Below are positions 60,701 to 64,000 of a stretch of DNA of 64,000 nucleotides, piece after piece. The stretch is from a bacterium (GTDB taxonomy: Bacteria > UBA4055). Both the position numbers and the translations under genes were made by a program. The stretch is taken from the NCBI GenBank assembly GCA_029559475.1, contig JAKQBN010000076.1, forward strand, positions 20,172 to 84,171. Reading direction: 5' to 3'. Numbering within the stretch: the stretch's first letter is position 1; each line of letters opens with the position of its first letter. Under the pieces are notes generated by a model that had not been told where the DNA came from, did not search any database, and saw only the letters and a program-made list of their open reading frames with translations.

Positions 60701-63414
60701 TTCCATTTGTAACCGAAGGTATCGGGACCGCCCGAACCTTTAAAATCTTTCGTATCTGTATAATTTACCGACAGGCTGTAATCAAGCCTTCCTATATCTG
60801 TGTTCTCTATCGCGAACTGCTTATTCGCTGAAGCTTCGGGAGCTGCAGTCGCTGATAAACCTGCGGGATTCAGATTAACATCAGGCACAACCCCCGCTGC
60901 AGTCAGGGCGATCTGCATATTCGGATGTGAAGTATCTGAAGAAGTAATCGAAATATTGCCGTTATAGGATGCGACGGCTGATGGAACAAACAGAAGGCTG
61001 TATGTTCTTGTCGTATTTGCCGGAACTGTATAGTTTATTGAGTTCTTTGCGTCTTTACCGGCTGATTCCCCTTCGCCTTTCGAATATGCTGCGACGGTAA
61101 ATCCTGCCGGAGCTGTGATCTGACCTGTTATGTATTCAGATGAATGCGAGTTGGTGATCGAAAAATATTTGGTTGATACATCGCCCAGAGTTAAATTTCC
61201 GAAGTCGAGATCATTTACGGACTGGCTGTAAAGACCGCCGGAATTTCCGGTTGGCTGCTGTACAGTAAATGTGCTCTCATACCTGAAGTAATTCTGTTTA
61301 GTTACAGTCAGAGTAACCTGAGTGGAAGTGAACTGTGGCGCAATGCTGATCGCCTGCTGCGAACCTGTTCCGATGCCTTCGCCGATAATCTCTCCGTTCG
61401 CAACGAGAGCGATAACGGAACCAGCATTAGCGGATACGTAGAATACCGGATCGCCGTCAATAATGTCGTTATGAGTCACAGCTAGATTCTGCGGCACATC
61501 AGTATAAACGACCATGAAAGGATCGCCGTGCAGGTGGAACAAATAATTCGTTACCTCTTTATTCTCCGTGTTGTAGGGCCAGCTTGAATAATCAAGGAAT
61601 ATTTTTCCGCTTACGCTTGCGAAAGCCGGAAGAAATTCGTCATTGTTCGTTGCAGCGGGACCATAATCAGGCATGAAAGACGGAAAGAAATAATCGTACA
61701 TTCCCCATGCGTAAGCATCGTTGACGAATGAATAAGAGCTTTCCGTAGCTGCTAGTATTCCGAGACAGCCTGAGTTACTGCCGTTATATGTATATCGGTG
61801 GAAAAGTTCCGCGAAGCAGTCGCTTGAATAATTGTATTTTCCTGTCAGACAGTTCATAGAAAATACGAAAGGCAGCTGATTATTTGTATTTGTCAAAGAA
61901 CTGATATTCGGAGACTGGAAATCCGGCTCTCCCCAGCCGTATTCTGCACCATGATCCCTATGCTGAAGAATAAATGCTCCGTTATTGATGGCGGTAATAA
62001 CTCCGGAAGCATTGCCTCCGGTCCATCCTCCGAGAGAGGTCGGAGAGCTGGGAATATAACCTCTGCCTGAAGGCCCGAAGTAAGCGAGCACCTGATCGGT
62101 GTTCGTAGCTGTAGACCAGGGGTCTGAGTCAGGATTCCCTTCATAAACGGCATTAATTCTTACAGGCGATTTTCCCAGGACGTTCTTCATAAAACCGCCT
62201 ATTGTCTCTGAGCATATCTGGAACCATCTTTCCGTCTGCCAGCCGAGCGCAGTGATCGGTTTATTATAGAAAGTCGAGGCTGTCGGAGGATTAGTTTCAT
62301 AATTGATTATCTTGCTGACCATTGTCTGAAGATGAGCTTCGTTCTGGGCTGTCATTCTCGCGAAAGTGATCTCGGGAAGACCTTTGCCGTCAGCTTCGTC
62401 AACATCTGCATAAAAATTATCCGACACGCAGTAGGAATCCCAGGTCGGACAGAATAGAGTTCCGGCAGATCCCGATGCGCCGTAGTCAGCCATCATAAGT
62501 ACACCCGAAGGCGGTACGTCCCAGTTGTTATAGGCGTTGTCGATATATCCTTCTATTGCCGCCTGAGTGTTTCCCCCCAGCTGAGTAGTTGTTACAACAC
62601 CTGTTTTTATTCCCTGTTTTGTTCTGAACGCCTTCAGCTGGTTTGCGTAAGAAACGAAAGTAGCGTCGTCAGGGCAAATGATTATGTATTCGTAATCCTC
62701 TGTACGTGATTTTGATCTGCCTGTATAATCGATTTCCTGCAAAACTGAAGGATTTATAACGGCATTTTTTAAAATCCTGTCCCAGTAGCGGTTTCTCAAT
62801 CTCTCTTCGCCGAACTGTCCGTTTCCGCCTTCAAAATTCACTTCGACCTTCAGATCTCTGTAAACTATCAATTCCTTTGTAACCGGATTATACTGAAAGG
62901 GAGTTATGCCCAGCGTTACTACATCAAGACCTCTTATCTTAGCCGGAGTAGAAAGCATAACCGGAGAAGACGGATAATAAGCGTTCAGTGAGAAAATAGC
63001 TTTATTCTCTACATACTTTAGCGGTTGTCTGTCTGTATCTTTCGGTATCACTGGCGCAGGTGCAATTTCTATGTTCCTGAAAGTTTCAGTTCTCATTTCA
63101 ATGATCCTGAATGAAGCTTTAGCTCCTTTGGGAATCGCTATATTCCTGCCTGAACCGGGCAGGTCAGGAGATCCAGCATCATTCTGAAGGAATACTCCGG
63201 GAAGCTGAAGAGTTGTTTTTATTTCTCCGTTTACCGATTTCTGTCCTGTCGCGAATTCATTGACGGAATATATCAATGTTATACCGCCTTTTGATGAATT
63301 ATCAATAGAGAATCCGTGCGGACCCCAGCTATCGATATATTTCACATTTTTGGGAAAAAGCGCTAAAACCGCAGCAATTAACAATAACGATGTTAATTTT
63401 CTTAATTTAATCAC
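57712..63414 (-). CDS. gingipain-like (C25) secreted protease with choice-of-anchor/BACON-like repeats and C-terminal FN3
   Basis: Signal peptide; catalytic-type motifs QHRDHGAEYGW (His) and SMNCLTGKYN (Cys); repeated ASH-like and anchor modules; C-terminal FN3. Confidence 0.87.
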   Translation of the reverse strand: MIKLRKLTSLLLIAAVLALFPKNVKYIDSWGPHGFSIDNSSKGGITLIYSVNEFATGQKSVNGEIKTTLQLPGVFLQNDAGSPDLPGSGRNIAIPKGAKASFRIIEMRTETFRNIEIAPAPVIPKDTDRQPLKYVENKAIFSLNAYYPSSPVMLSTPAKIRGLDVVTLGITPFQYNPVTKELIVYRDLKVEVNFEGGNGQFGEERLRNRYWDRILKNAVINPSVLQEIDYTGRSKSRTEDYEYIIICPDDATFVSYANQLKAFRTKQGIKTGVVTTTQLGGNTQAAIEGYIDNAYNNWDVPPSGVLMMADYGASGSAGTLFCPTWDSYCVSDNFYADVDEADGKGLPEITFARMTAQNEAHLQTMVSKIINYETNPPTASTFYNKPITALGWQTERWFQICSETIGGFMKNVLGKSPVRINAVYEGNPDSDPWSTATNTDQVLAYFGPSGRGYIPSSPTSLGGWTGGNASGVITAINNGAFILQHRDHGAEYGWGEPDFQSPNISSLTNTNNQLPFVFSMNCLTGKYNYSSDCFAELFHRYTYNGSNSGCLGILAATESSYSFVNDAYAWGMYDYFFPSFMPDYGPAATNNDEFLPAFASVSGKIFLDYSSWPYNTENKEVTNYLFHLHGDPFMVVYTDVPQNLAVTHNDIIDGDPVFYVSANAGSVIALVANGEIIGEGIGTGSQQAISIAPQFTSTQVTLTVTKQNYFRYESTFTVQQPTGNSGGLYSQSVNDLDFGNLTLGDVSTKYFSITNSHSSEYITGQITAPAGFTVAAYSKGEGESAGKDAKNSINYTVPANTTRTYSLLFVPSAVASYNGNISITSSDTSHPNMQIALTAAGVVPDVNLNPAGLSATAAPEASANKQFAIENTDIGRLDYSLSVNYTDTKDFKGSGGPDTFGYKWKDSDEIGGPVYNWVEISSIGTVVSLIDEAESSAISMGMTFSFYGTDYTSIYIADNGTLTFNAESVPYTNVTIPNSATANAIISPYWDDLDCGSASSGDVYYYHDTANARFIVEYNSIVNYSNSTTNTFQVLLYENGRIVFQYKTMNGSLTSCTVGIENSAGTVGSLVTYNTAYLKNNFAIQFQATPEWLSLNSTSGTINGTGSSQITATCSAAGLELGVYTAEIIIGSNDPDEATKTLPVTFTVAYNLGGTFGLSSNSISYGTVTVCTDSTRSFTITNSHSEQTISGSITTIAGYTVSEAAKCEVKDIKNVLNYMVGPNCSKNFNLIFEPAAAQNYNGNITVTSSDPAHPLENIAVTGAGAVPEIGLNVASITAGALPEGSAARNFTIENTGAGNLIYSASVNYTSGKDVKASGGPDAYGYKWKDSDETGGPVFSWVEISSLGTAVTLADDGVSGTINMGMTFNFYGTDYTSLIIGDNGGVIFTGTSLTATNAAIPGTAAPNALLAAFWDDLNCASASSGDVYYYYDSANSRFIIEYNAIVDYGTTNTNTFEIIIYASGKIVYQYKQMNGILNECTVGIENAAGSVGSQIVYNAAYLKNNLAIQFQATPEWLTLNKTSGVIAGSAKPSELITATCSAAGLDLGTYTADIIITNNDGDENPVTIPVTFNVSASLPANITLSAASISKTAAPEAAVSDSFGIGNTGEADLNYTITKDYAVKKTDISVHTNDFTSGLGAYTNSGALTWSVSGGQAVLNSTTSTDFGILTSNSFDGTVCTSLNLSFTQAFTTAGLSTAKVEYFNGTGWVEIYSASASTSESQLIALPDIAANMQIRFTGNMRKNSGDSWIIDNIAVSGPEIVVYTWLSITSPLTGTVTPTGNNNISYTCDAAGLSAGTYNANISIASNDPDEPNKVLPVEFVVSAPLTAPANVIVISATTTQVDLGWDTVAGAAIYRIYRSTEPYSGFAQVDTSATNSWQDTNILSGNKYFYYITADNAK
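58690..61215 (-). repeat. two tandem copies of a roughly 423-aa module inside the C25 protease gene
   Basis: Identical 34-bp segment at 58868-58901 and 60137-60170 (offset 1269 bp); a second anchor (ttccattt at 59432 and 60701) has the same 1269-bp offset. Confidence 0.9.
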
Positions 63415-63500
63415 AACATACCTCCCATGTTGAATTAATTATTTAAAAATATTTAAACACTATATAAGTGACTTGGCTAATTGGTTTACAAACTATATTG

Positions 63501-63529
63501 AAGATAATATTACAGAATATTCTTGTCAA
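63501..63529 (-). promoter_or_regulatory. sigma70-type promoter TTGACA-N17-TATCTT upstream of the C25 protease gene
   Basis: Perfect -35, 17-bp spacer; SD GGGAGG near the start codon. Confidence 0.5.
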
Positions 63530-63544
63530 CAACAAAATAAAATA

Positions 63545-63577
63545 AAAAAACCGGCGATGTGGTAACGCCGGTTTTTT
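63545..63577. terminator. intrinsic terminator downstream of the partial secreted-protein gene
   Basis: Perfect 12-bp stem AAAAAACCGGCG / CGCCGGTTTTTT with 9-nt loop. Confidence 0.85.
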
Positions 63578-63598
63578 GCTCGATATTGTAACTAATGA

Positions 63599-64000
63599 TT
63601 AGTTTTTCGCCACTACATACCAGAATTTTTTAGCTGCCGTGTATGTCGTTGTGTATGAGTTCGTTGTTACGTTCGTTTCAAATGAGTAAGTTCCGTAAGG
63701 ATCATCTGACGAATATACATCGTAGCTCGTTGCGCCGGCTGATGCTGTCCAGCCGATTATCAGGTCTGTACCTGATACCGTCGTAGTTAAGCCAGACGGC
63801 GCATTTGGTGCTGTTATCGTTGCCGTTATCGATATGTCGTCGATATCCCAGTAGTAACTCCACGTGCCGGTATAATTCCATTTCAGCTTAACATTAGCCT
63901 GCCCGTCAAGCGCGTTTATAACCTGGCTGAATGTCGCAGGGTTCGCTGTGCTTGCTGTCCATGTCTGTATTACTGTCCAGCTGCTCCCGCCGTTGATGCT
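63599..64000 (-). CDS. C-terminal part of a secreted protein (MAM/choice-of-anchor-J-like + FN3), runs off the window
   Basis: Hand-translated open frame of 133 codons plus TAA, ending ...SYDVYSSDDPYGTYSFETNVTTNSYTTTYTAAKKFWYVVAKN*; not in the ORF track because its start is outside. Confidence 0.8.
   Translation of the reverse strand, partial: SINGGSSWTVIQTWTASTANPATFSQVINALDGQANVKLKWNYTGTWSYYWDIDDISITATITAPNAPSGLTTTVSGTDLIIGWTASAGATSYDVYSSDDPYGTYSFETNVTTNSYTTTYTAAKKFWYVVAKN

Noticed and set aside
1-64000. CRISPR array, tRNA/rRNA, integron or IS element
   Set aside because: No regularly spaced repeats, no transposase/integrase motifs and no recognisable RNA gene seen on reading; tRNAscan and CMsearch would be decisive

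Overview
This 64 kb window is gene-dense chromosomal DNA from a diderm bacterium. kdsB implies LPS, Shine-Dalgarno sites are strong, and large secreted C25-protease/FN3 proteins suggest an uncultured FCB-like lineage; that taxonomic guess is low confidence. I saw no rRNA, tRNA, CRISPR array, IS element or prophage. Core blocks: rimP-nusA-L7Ae-infB-rbfA-DHH-truB, a CheY-like regulator-kdsB-dxs, frr-argS, fhs, mtnA-MGMT and tex. Accessory or signalling content: a TPR LytS-like kinase with a LytTR regulator and a beta-propeller protein; a cyclase/STAND/TPR protein resembling soluble adenylyl cyclase; a Ser/Thr kinase with a degenerate STAND-like ATPase and TPR-like region, overlapping an amidase gene; a four-gene membrane cassette (18666-22780) including a DUF6754-like protein; a YdjI/YdjG-like pair; a CPA2 antiporter-EIIA fusion; a BatB/BatC-like pair; a Fic-wHTH gene plus TPR lipoprotein behind a duplicated palindrome; an MFS/spermidine-synthase-like fusion; and a 1900-aa gingipain-like protease with a 423-aa internal duplication. 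The strongest leads are the duplicated 27-bp palindrome upstream of Fic, the membrane cassette, the pseudo-ATPase kinase, the composite cyclase, and the leader terminator in the rimP-nusA operon. All family calls are from reading motifs by eye; no database search was run.
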